Origin: Perca fluviatilis
Lineage: Eukaryota > Chordata > Actinopteri > Perciformes > Percidae
DNA: 64,000 nt
Assembly: GCF_010015445.1 (NCBI RefSeq)
Contig: NC_053112.1
Coordinates: forward strand, 37,126,665 to 37,190,664
Direction of reading: 5' to 3'
Shown: piece after piece, positions 1 to 9,583 of the stretch
Layout: each line of letters opens with the position of its first letter
How positions within the stretch are numbered: the first letter of the stretch is position 1
Position numbers and translations under genes: made by a program
The notes under the pieces: generated by a model
The model's database searches: none
What the model was told of the DNA's origin: nothing
Seen by the model: the letters and a program-made list of their open reading frames with translations, nothing else

Positions 1-170
1 TCAACTGCCAGTGTGAAGGCGGTGTTAGCATCGCCCATGATGGTTGTGATTGGTTTAAAGAAATGCCAAATAAACCAGAGCACGTTTTTCTCCCATTCCG
101 GAATGCTGTTTGGACTAGCCAGACACTCCTCTGCAGCGCCGTGGAGGAAGGTCTGGCAATGCCAGACTAA
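1..170 (-). repeat. Interspersed repeat fragment (same family as 61274-61640)
   Basis: This stretch holds the segments 'ggaggaaggtctggcaatgc' and 'tgattggtttaaagaaatgc'. The same units occur in opposite orientation at 61274-61640, and a short piece recurs at 38218-38255. Three dispersed copies in 64 kb show a multi-copy element, probably a non-autonomous DNA transposon. The copy is cut by the window edge. Confidence 0.6.
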
Positions 171-179
171 TGTAAATTA

Positions 180-296
180 GAATAATGATACAAAAATGAT
201 CATTACCTCCAATATCGTGAATCATATCGCAATCGCAATAGCAGTTCAAATAATCGCAATTGGATATTTTCCTCATATCGTGCAGCCCTAGTGTTT
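180..296. repeat. Terminal part of a small DNA transposon
   Basis: The stretch is rich in 'atatcgcaatcgcaat'-type repeats and ends in 'cgtgcagccctag', a terminus style common on fish hAT-like miniature elements. No partner terminus was identified, so this is a fragment call resting on style only. Confidence 0.35.
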
Positions 297-321
297 ACTG
301 CATTGCCTCCTTGTTTTTTAG

Positions 322-465
322 GTGCGGTCTCCCAGAGAGAGAATGAACTCCTCCAGGCTGAGCAGAGATGGTCTGCTGCAGGATCACCATCCCCTGAAGC
401 TCAGAGTGAAAGCACTCATGAAGCACAGATGTAGTGATCCCTGTGTTTTGCCAGCAAGCAGAGAG
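322..465 (+). CDS. Upstream exon of the ZNF318-like gene
   Basis: A 144-bp open exon lies between a polypyrimidine/AG acceptor (ends 321) and the donor GAG|gtttgt. It encodes 48 residues in phase 0, including the basic segment HPLKLRVKALMKHRC, and joins the exon at 1815 without disturbing the frame. It is too short to appear as a long ORF. The donor is weak at +3 to +6, so the exact 3' edge is less certain than the exon itself. Confidence 0.6.
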
Positions 466-3400
466 GTTTGTAGTATTTTTTTGCCACCGACTTTGTAGAA
501 AATAGCCATCACATTCACACTATATTAATCTTTTTCATTATTAATAATCACATAAATACAACTAAAAATAAATTTATAAAAAAAAAAAAAAAACATAAGA
601 GAAAACACAAAACCCCATATGAAATTAGTATTTTGTCTCATCAAATACCTATCCACTAGGATTGCAACGGATCACCAAACTCACGGTTCGGATTGGATCG
701 TGGTTTTAAGTCTCGGATCAGATACATTTTCAGATCAGCACTAAAAACACCTCTATTTCGTAGCATCAGAGAGCAGAGCAGGTGTTTAAGTGGCACCGAA
801 ATCCGCGTTGCTATTCCGTCCGGTAGATACCGGTCGTTATAGTGTGTGTGTGTGTGTGTGTGTATATATAGGCATGCCATATTAGTACCGGATTTTAACA
901 TGCGCCATTCACGTGAACATAAAAATGCATTGTCTGTTTCCTTTCACGGCAACCCTTCATATAGATTTGTCAGCCTACTTTAAGTGACAGTATTATGGTT
1001 AAACTTTACAATTGATCCGTACGGATCAACTATCGTCCGTTACTACTATCCACCCATTAAATTACAGGAGGTGGGTGGGTGTTTGTTGGTGGGGGTGTGT
1101 TGGTGTGTGGGTGGTTCACCCCAAAATGTATTTTTAATCGTCTCTGATCGATTTATTTTCCGTCCCCGTGGCACCCTTAACTTAAAGCCCTGAAATCTTT
1201 GTCAGACTCTCAAATATTCATATTGGTGTTGGCCTCAAAAATCCAAATCTGATACCAGTGTGTTTAAAATAAATAATCTTTTGCTATGTTTCACCAGCAG
1301 TATACTACTATCCCTGTGTGGATATGATTGCTGTCACTGTTGTATTGTCTGGCTCAGGTTAAACTTTTTGTAAAACATGAACAAACACAAACAATAAATG
1401 CTACAGAACTTTTTTTTACTATCCAGTCTGACAGTCTGTCATAACCGAAAAAGAACATAAATAAACTCCTTTTTAAAGTAGATTTTCTTTGTGGCTAAAT
1501 TACGTGGTATCAGATCGGTGCATAAACTCCAGTACTTTCTGATACCAGCATTTTAGGCGTTAACGGAGGCTTTTCCGATACTGGTATCGGCATCGGAACA
1601 TCTCTAGTAGCAATGAAGTGAATGTAAATGAAGTGGATAGAAAAAGTCTGTCAGGAGTTGATGCTTGTCTTCTGCTTGTCATTTTGTCTTTTGGTACTCC
1701 AAGTAAAGAAAGTAGCAAGTATGAAAAAACTTGTCCGGTTGCAATGAGTTCTTGATATTACAAATTTGTGTTTTAACAACAAGCAATGTGTCTGTGTATC
1801 TGCCCCTTTCCCAGGCCACTGACGTCCCACCGCCTCCTCCCAGCCGAAGCGATACTTCCCCAGCCGAGCAACAGAACGGCGTCAACGAGGGTTTCCAGCT
1901 CTTCCTCAGCGTGCTTAACAAAGGCGTGGATTTCGACTTCCTCAACAGGATCGTCACCAATGACAGCGAGGACCTTCCTTTAGGCGAGGAGCTCCTGAAC
2001 ATTCACCCCGCTGCTGCGGAGAACCAGTCCGACCCACCCTTCGGGAGCGAGAGCGAGCGATTGAATGGTGGAGTGTCGCTGCCAGGCCACAGTCGGACCA
2101 ACAGCGGAGAGAGGAAGACTGACCCGCCCAGTCAAGAGAGATCCCTCAATGAGACCCTACCTGATGATGGAGAGAAGAAGGACGACAGAGGAGAAGCAAA
2201 TAGTCAATCCAGGTCTCCCTCGGCAGGGAAAAACAATAAGAAGAGCGAAGAAGAAAAACCAAAGGTGGATGAGCAGAGCGCACAGCTCCAGAACATTCTT
2301 AAAACCCTGGGGCTGAGCCTGGAAGTGGAAGAGATGAGCAAACTAGCAGACCGGACTCAGGAGAGGCTGTATGGTAAGAAGCATGGAGACAGAAGGGCTG
2401 ACCGCAGAGGGGAGCAGGAGAGTCAGCAGAGGGGCTCCCAAAGGCATTACAGTCACTCCTCCTCTTCTTCCAGGTCCACTAGGCCTAGAAGCTTTAGTCC
2501 CAGCCCCTCTCGCCGTCGGTGCTCCCACAGCAAAGACTCCAAGCGAAGGTCTGAACACAGCCACTCGAGAGAAAAAAGCAGAGACGGACCGACATGCCAA
2601 GACCATAACCGGGACAGAAGAGAAGCACAGAGGTGCAGGGACGAAGACCGAGACGGAGAATACCTCACAGAAATCTCTACTTATCAACCTCCATATCCAA
2701 TGTATCCCCAGCCCCACCCTAGTGCTTTTTCTGAATATTCAGCCTACAGTTTGTCCCAGGACTCGGAGCACACTGCTTACCACAGCGGCACTTACAGCGC
2801 TGCTACAGACTCTTACTGGACACATACTCAGGATGCCATTCCTCGCTCCCTTTATCCCAGCGAGGGTCCTTATCCACAAAACACCTACTGTCCCTTTCCT
2901 GGCTCCGTCGTGGCACCTAACGTGGTTTACCCTCATCGCAGATCTCTCAAAGACATGAACTGGTTTGTGAATCCTGACCTGTCTCAGAGCGAAGGCCAAA
3001 GTGGATCTGTTTCTGGCCTTCGCTGCCTGCAGGTCATCAAGACTAAGACCACCGAGAGCAATTTAAAGCAACTCACATCAGGCAAAATGCGAAGGGGGAC
3101 CGCGGAATCTAAGTTGAAGAGCAGACGTAAACGCTGGGCAAGGAAAAAACAGCTTCGAAAAATGGCAAAAATTGCAGCAAAACAAGAGAAACAGAGTGCA
3201 AATTCGGTGGAGGTGGAGAAGGCTCTACAGCTCGATGAAGATGACTCGGAAGCCGAGCTGTCGGAAGAAGAAAAACAGCCGCCAACAGAGACGGAAATAA
3301 AGGCGAACCTGAGGAAAACGGTTGGTTCCTAATCCATCTCATTTTAGGAGGTTAGGTTAGGGAGGTTTTGTCCCATTAGTCCGTATGATTGTTAGCAGGA

Positions 3401-4185
3401 TATATCAAATATATATTAAAGATGGATTTCAATATAATTTGCTGAAAAGTTGGGCCATGAGCTAAGCATCAAGTGAAACAATTCATTTGTGGATCAAGTC
3501 CCAATCAATGTAGACAGAAAATTGTAAACTAAAAGATATTTACGTTTATGTGTTACATGCATATGTATTTTGGTTTCTATTAGAGTTACAGTAAGCCATT
3601 TAAAAGTGTTGGCATCATATTAATACATTCATTGATTAATCGTTAAAATGTATCATGCAAAAATGGCAGAAAAAGCTGTTTTCAGCCTCAGAAATATGGA
3701 GATATCCTTTTTTCTGTTTTATATCATATTAAATATGAATATCTTTTGGACAAAACAAGGCATTTAAAGTCATTAAAAATCACCTCAGACTTTGACAAAA
3801 CTAGGATTTTTTTTTTACTGTTTTCTGACATTAATCTAGAAATTAATCAGCAGATTAATAGATAATGAAAATCATTCTTGGTTGCAGCCCTACTATACAT
3901 AGGATTTCTCAACATTTTCAGACAGGGACTTTTTTTAAAGCATTATTAATATTTCCTCATGGGTGTACCTATAGGGGGGTGTGTACGCACCTACATAGTT
4001 GAATTTTTTTGTACTCATTTATCCTGTGATTGTATATCACCATTTTTGTGTAAGCCGCCCCTGCTACAGAAGAAATGTCACAATAATTTCTATATTTCTT
4101 TTATTTCAAGCTTGAATTATTTAACCAGAAGGTGAAGCAAAAAGTGCCACAGCCAGCCATCTTCCTGACCCCTCAGATTGAGTAA
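322..4185 (+). CDS. ZNF318-like nuclear protein, C-terminal exons (5' part outside window)
   Basis: Exons read as 322-465, 1815-3320 and 4111-4186, with the stop TAA at 4183-4185. Each acceptor (ttttttag, tttcccag, ttatttcaag) joins in phase 0. About 574 codons are visible. Two blocks resemble human ZNF318: NGVNEGFQLFLSVLNKGVDF near 1880-1930, and LQNILKTLGLSLEVEEMSKL followed by ARTQERL-like ADRTQERLYG near 2285-2370. Between and after them lie an Arg/Ser/His-rich stretch (about 2400-2650), a Tyr/Pro-rich stretch (2680-2930), a basic KSRRKRWARKKQLRK cluster and an acidic tail. ZNF318 is a nuclear protein that affects transcription and RNA processing; that role is inferred by family only. The matrin-type zinc fingers of the mammalian protein are not in the visible part. 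If the intron after 3320 is retained, the frame stops at 3332. The large exon is solid, the family name moderate. Confidence 0.72.
655..1606. repeat. Probable transposon-derived segment in the ZNF318-like intron
   Basis: The left side begins 'ctaggattgcaacggatcac' and the right side ends 'tatcggcatcggaacatctc', both phrases typical of fish hAT-like termini. The two ends do not match each other convincingly, so this may be two fragments rather than one element. A (GT)n tract at 842-863 lies inside. I see no exon in this intron. Confidence 0.3.
842..870. repeat. (GT)n then (TA)n microsatellite
   Basis: Eleven GT units are followed directly by a short TA run. It is a simple repeat with no coding meaning; the His/Thr-rich ORF over it on the other strand is an artefact. 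Confidence 0.9.
3600..3895. repeat. Miniature transposon-like repeat in intron
   Basis: It begins around 'attgattaatcgttaaaat', carries 'cagaaaaagctgttttcagc' and ends 'aaaatcattcttggttgcag', then 'ccct'. This matches the general form of a very common fish non-autonomous element, as I recall it. It lies between the large exon and the 4111 exon and explains the AT-rich, exon-free gap there. Confidence 0.45.
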
Positions 4186-4186
4186 A
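4111..4186 (+). CDS. Terminal coding exon of the ZNF318-like gene
   Basis: A strong acceptor (cttttatttcaag) opens a 24-codon frame ending PQPAIFLTPQIE and TAA at 4183-4185. One base later comes a consensus donor, gtaagt, at 4187. Joining ACG at 3320 to CTT at 4111 is in phase. The stop therefore lies at the very end of its exon, and an intron follows inside the 3' UTR. The upstream donor (ACG|gttggt) is weak, which is the main doubt. Confidence 0.55.
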
Positions 4187-4379
4187 GTAAGTAAAGTGTG
4201 AGAACACTGACTTGTGTGTGTCTGTCTCTGTTCATTAAGGAATTGAAAGCTTGATAAATGTTCCCACTCATTTTTAGGCACTCATCAAATGAAATAGTAG
4301 CTAATTTTCTACTCCAATAATTTACCAGTACCCATATATGATGATATATGTGTTATGTTTAGTTATATTCTGCTCCATT

Positions 4380-4815
4380 TTAGGGGTAAAACATACTTAA
4401 CAAAACATAAACAGATTTCCCTGACATTAGTTATTTGTAGTTATTTATGATAATGCAGTTTAAAAATAAACTTGTTTGTTTTATTGTCAGAACAAAGGAA
4501 CATCAAAATATATTAAAGTTCTGATAAATAAAATGTATAAAAATACAAACTTAAGATATGGAACTTAAAGTCCTTAGAACAAAAACACTAACAATAACAA
4601 AAAATCAAAGAGTGTTGCCAACAGGGAGGTTGTAGAGCTCCCTCTGGTGGACAAACTATGCAACGCCAACACTCAGAACATGGTTGAAGGGGGGTTTCGT
4701 CCGTTTTTATTTTATTTTTTAAATATTTACATTTATCAGAATAATTTATCGGCCATTATAAATACCGATGGAAAATGCCTAATATCGGCCCGCTGATATA
4801 TCGGTCAGGCTCTAG
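4380..4815 (-). mobile_element. Partial hAT-like element of the 'gcccgaccgatatatcgg' family
   Basis: The right end reads 'gatatatcggtcaggctcta', the reverse complement of the left terminus at 17797. Internal sequence ('gttgtagagctccctctggt') recurs in inverse orientation at 18880-18960. This is therefore an inverted, shorter sister copy of the element at 17797-19269. The left terminus is not recognisable. Confidence 0.65.
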
Positions 4816-5102
4816 TTGTCACAAAGCTAAATATGTGTTCGTTCTTCGTTGTGCTGGCTCTCGCTGGATTGTTGTTTTGGAAGAATAAGGTATGGTAGTG
4901 GATGTTTAATTTGTGCGACAGCAATAACGCAATGGTTGGCACAGAGAAAATGGCTGTGTAGTGTCCGAAAGTGTTTTTTCAATTTACCGCTGAGCTCCCT
5001 ATATAGAACTCCCCGATACAGCAGGTAGGGAGTAGTGAACGAGTGAATGATTCCGGACACAGCCAATGTCTGAAATGGATAGTGTTTTTGAATAAAGTCT
5101 TT

Positions 5103-6575
5103 TAGGGCTGGATCTGAATATTTGAATATTCGTTCGATGGGTAGGTAGGCAGGCCTATTAGATTTTCAATTTGAGGATTTAAATATTTTTTTTACTTTTT
5201 TTTTATGTACACGCAGGCTGAAATTCACTGTGTTGTTTTGTAGGGATTAAGCTGCTAGCTAATCCGTATTTTCCACCGGGCCATTCAAGTCAATGTTTGA
5301 TATTCCACCACCCGCGCCGTGGTGCGTCCCAGGAGCATTCAGACAGTCGGGGAGGACGTGAAACAGCAAGAGTGTCCAGTCAATTTAATATGCGATCAGT
5401 TCAGGCAGGAAAGACGCTCTGCTTCTGAGACGCTCCCGGTGTGTTATGGAGCGTTGCGGAGGATGGAACGCAGCCAGAACGCAGCACAGACGTGCCCAGT
5501 GGAAAATGTGGTTAAATGTGTGCTGGAAGCGAGCAGTCTGTGTGTAGAGGTCTGTATGGTTACACTGTAGTAGCCTGGTGTCGTTTTCAGGCGATTTGAT
5601 AAAGGTAAACATAGTACGGCCGTGCATAATGCCAATACAGTGAGGCGCTGGCTGGCTGAGCATTCATTTACACACACTGCGTCGGTCGTACTGTTAAGCG
5701 GTGGCTATCAGAAAATGTAAACACTACTGTATGAGGTTAAAATACGAAACACATGCACTGAACTGCCCAGGATTTTGTGTCCTGCAACTAGGGGTGGGCG
5801 ATATATATCGTTTACGATAATATCGTCATTGTTGTGTTAACGATGTGCAAATTGACATTGAGTATTTAAATTACTTAGAAAAAAACCCCTTCAAAACACG
5901 CATTGGAACGCTACACATTCACTCATGTCAACAAAGATGGCGGCACGCAATTGTGCAGCGGCTACTAGCTCTCCTGTCGGTGTATATTTATAAAAGTACA
6001 GCCATACTGAACTAATCAATATAGGACTACGAGCCCTTTGTTTATTATTATGATTTCATCTTGCTTGTATGCTGCACAATTTACATTACAGCAGAGGTGA
6101 ACAACTGAATGTGTACTCAAGAGTTCAATGTTCCTACACTAGTTCAGTTAGTATTAGTATAGTATTAGTATTTTGTCTTTGAATTGTTTTTACTTGAATA
6201 CTTACATTTTAAAGAAAATAAATGAGAACTGTTTTCATTCAACATTGTGCCCATTATTATCGTCATTGATTAAGTAACTCAGACTTTTAAAAACACATTT
6301 TTAAAGGATATTGTCTAATTATCGTTATTGGCAAAATCGGCAAAAATATCGATATTCTTTTTTGTCCATATCGCCCACCCCTACCTGCAACAATAAAGCA
6401 GTCGTTTCAACTCTCGCTTTGTCTCTTTTCGTTCTCTCATTTTCCGTGAAATAAAGCTGCCTTCAGGTGCGGTTGGTTTGCCCCACCGCTGCTGCCGCCA
6501 CCTAATCTTTGAATATTCACTGTTGAAAAGCACCGAAGCTTCGAAGCTCAAAAAATGGTTTTCGGTACAGCCCTA
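5103..6575. mobile_element. hAT-like non-autonomous element, 1.47 kb, with a nested MITE
   Basis: Termini TAGGGCTG...CAGCCCTA are inverted repeats. The flanks carry an 8-bp duplication with one mismatch, aagtcttt (5095-5102) and aagtcttc (6576-6583), which is the hAT signature. Subterminal 'gaatatttgaatattcg' and 'cgaagcttcgaag' are further inverted motifs. No transposase frame is visible. A second complete element sits inside it at 5789-6383. The whole insertion lies in the 3'-UTR intron of the ZNF318-like gene. Confidence 0.75.
5789..6383. mobile_element. Complete 595-bp hAT MITE nested in 5103-6575
   Basis: The ends are TAGGGGTGGGCGATAT and ATATCGCCCACCCCTA, perfect inverted repeats of at least 16 bp. 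The flanks are a perfect 8-bp target duplication, cctgcaac, at 5781-5788 and 6384-6391. The interior is AT-rich and non-coding. The perfect duplication suggests it is younger than its host element. Confidence 0.9.
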
Positions 6576-6682
6576 AAGTCTTCATAAGCTGCATGATGAT
6601 TTAAATGGAAATTTGTTCAGCAGCATTGAGTAACTGTCGTTTGGTCTTGTGTGGTTATAATTTTGTTCTCCTTTTTCCGTAG

Positions 6683-6900
6683 ATCTGTGGAGTGTTACGA
6701 CTATCTGGTACTTTGAACTTGCTGTGAGCCCCGACAGACCATTTGGACCTTATCGTGTTCAACATTCATTCATTCAACCATTTAGTATTGGAGTCACATT
6801 TTCAGATTTGTACTGAATCATCCTCGAACGGGAACTAGAAGTAAATGAAATCTTCCTTAAAATAATATTTTTGTGTCATTAAAGTGGCTATATTTAACTT
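6683..6900 (+). other. Probable 3'-UTR terminal exon of the ZNF318-like gene
   Basis: A good acceptor (ctcctttttccgtag) ends at 6682, and a poly(A) signal attaaa lies at 6878-6883. Together with the donor at 4187 this predicts a 2.5-kb intron within the 3' UTR. This rests on splice signals only, with no coding evidence. Confidence 0.45.
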
Positions 6901-7341
6901 TCAGTTTGTGTTGATTCTAGCGGCCGCTTTGGACAACAGCAGTAGTGCTTTTACCTCTGCTGCTGTCGTCAAGGTCTTTTCTCTATTGGTATTTATTGCC
7001 CACAGTAGATTACTGAGTTAGCATTACCAGGAGGTCAGAAAACCATTAATTTACAAGAGAGAAAAGAGAATATGTTACAGATGTAGCAACCAACGTAGTA
7101 ATAACTTAGATTAATATTGCGCATTTCATGAAACCCACGGACGCTTGACACAAGTACGGGGGGGGACAAGGGAAAAGAAAATAGTAAGCCAACACAAACA
7201 CGTAGTAAAAGGAATATAACGTCTGTGCTAAATGGAAGGAATGAACGTATATCTAGGCGTTACTTACGCATAACACAGCGCAGTAAAGTTATTGAATGAA
7301 ATAGAATTGCACATTACCTGAGTTTGCCAATCTGGTGAACG

Positions 7342-7372
<31 letters not shown>

Positions 7373-9180
7373 ATTTTAGTTGTTCCTTCTTTTCTGTGAT
7401 GGTCCTGCCCCAGTAACAGCCATAACTACAGCAGATAACTTCTAAAATAAAATTAGGCTTATATAAAGAAATCTCCTGCTACCTTTTACCTGGCTGGATA
7501 CTCACTAACGTAGGCTTTTCTGGTGTTACTCCGAAATCTGTGAAAAACTATATAAAAACAGCGTTCTTTTCACTGTTGGTCTCTTTTCCTGTTACAGGTC
7601 ATTTATGATCATCGGATGGAGAAATACACAATTTCAGAAACATTTAAAAGTTACATATAGTCACTTTAATTGCCAGTCTGTGTTTAGGACCGGTTTTTAC
7701 CCATTTCAGCACTACATTTCTACGAATATCACTACTTTGTAACTCTCTTTCTATACTGCCGTTTTTCTCTTGGTGCTGTATGAATTTGATTAAACAAAAT
7801 ATGTTTTGCAGGCTCTGTTGTAGTTTGTAATATATATTTATATCATGTTCTCAGGAACGCCTTAAGGGACTTGTTTGAAATTTGGCACAAAACATCCCCT
7901 TGGACTCAAGGATAAACTGATTAGATTTTGGTGGTCAGGAGTTCAAAATTGACTGACTGAAACTGTGTTTTCTATCAGAATCCGCTTTATTGGCTTAGCA
8001 TGTGAACACATACAAGGAATGTATCTGCGTTTGTTTCTCCCAATGAACTAACACACTGATAGAAATGAAGCAGAACAAGAACAACCGAGCTTAACAAAGT
8101 CAAGTCAACGCGGCTCAGTGGTTAGCACTGCTGCTTCACAGCTTCCAGGCCTTTCTGTGTGGAGTTTGCATTTTCTTTCCCTGTTTTGTTCAAATTAGTT
8201 TATTAGGATAAACCCATTGAGATGGATCATCTCGTTTTCGAGGGAGTCCCAACATATAACACAATAATTACATAACGAGAAGTATAAAATCTAAACAAAA
8301 ACAAATCGCAACACCACCTGCATATGTTCATCAATACATTACAACCACCAAAAGGCCAAGAAGGCCAATTTCATTTCATTTATTTATTTATTCACAATAC
8401 CGCTTCAAACATTACAATAATACAGCTGGGGTACAAGATCAATTGGGTAGAGTGAATGGGTCCCCCAAAGAAGCTAGAAAAGCTTATAGTTAGCCTGTAT
8501 GCTAGCGGACATTAGAAAGGTAAACACTGCTCAGAGACTTATTAGGCGACGTGGTCACTCACTACTATGGGCATTTTTTAGAGGCCCATTTACGATATAG
8601 AAGGTAAATATACACTGGAATATTTCCATAAGGGCCTTTTACATATTGAAAAACGTTGATAATAACATGTATATGCCTGTTTATGGTGAAAATAAGCGAT
8701 TTATTTCAAGATAGCATATTTGCCCTATAGGGTTACACTGTAGAGTCATCTGACGTTGGTATCCAATATGGCCTCCATGATTTGAGTTGGCCACACTCTC
8801 TATATAAAGGGCGCTAGCTGCCGTCATTCGAGCGACTCGCTCCTATACCTCATTAGCTGTTCAATTCACCTGACAATCAATAGCTGCAGTTACTACAACA
8901 GTAATTTATCAGAACGTTGAATGTAAACTCCCCCCCCCAAAATTCTCAGAATAAACAGCGAGGACATGACCAACGTGTCCACTGTTGGTAATAATAGCAT
9001 AGTGTTCTCTCCATTTATTATTCATTCCAACTTTCTTTTGTAGGATAAATAATGATATTATTTTTTGAAATACTCTTAAGTTGATTGGCTAATGCAATGT
9101 ATGATCCGAGGACTTCTGGGTAATGAACGCTGTCAGTAGTATACCATGAAATGAAACAATCACATTCACGTATGTGTCAA
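6901..9180. other. Intergenic region without a supported gene
   Basis: I see no exon with paired splice signals. It contains a T27 tract at 7346-7372 and a repeat piece near 8108-8170 ('gcggctcagtggttagcact'). Another repeat near 8740-8900 shares 'gtcattcgagcgactcgctc' with 21150-21180. The rest is unique-looking AT-rich sequence. Confidence 0.55.
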
Positions 9181-9583
9181 CATTTATTCATACAGTAGAC
9201 TATCCTAAGTAGGACATGATAACACACCCAAAGTATGAAGTACAAGAGGCTGTCTATGGGTTGTAAAATGGAGTTAACACCACAGATATGTTTTACTTTT
9301 CCGAAATCGTATGCCTTTGCCAACAGTATTGGTGCTAATACCAACACTACAGACAGCAGTGATGCACCTCTACAATCAAACAAATACAGTTTGGGCTTGC
9401 AGCTCAAGTGAACTTTCAACAACATCTACATTTTGCTGCAAAGTAAAAATAATGACTTTGAACAAAACCAGAACAATAACTTCCAAATAAATTACTCAGT
9501 CTTTGCAACACCATGACTCACATCTTCTGATGTGTTGCTGTAGTTGATACTATTATAAATAGGAGAGTGGTTCGCGCTTGAAT

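Noticed and set aside
2343..2958. Overlapping ORFs of 70-195 codons on both strands over the ZNF318-like exon
   Set aside because: They are shadow frames of a long Arg/Ser-rich exon; only the 1815-3320 frame joins its neighbours in phase and shows family blocks.
9177..9425. 82-codon minus ORF with hydrophobic segments downstream of pla2g12b
   Set aside because: It lies in the likely 3' UTR, has no splice context and no recognisable family.
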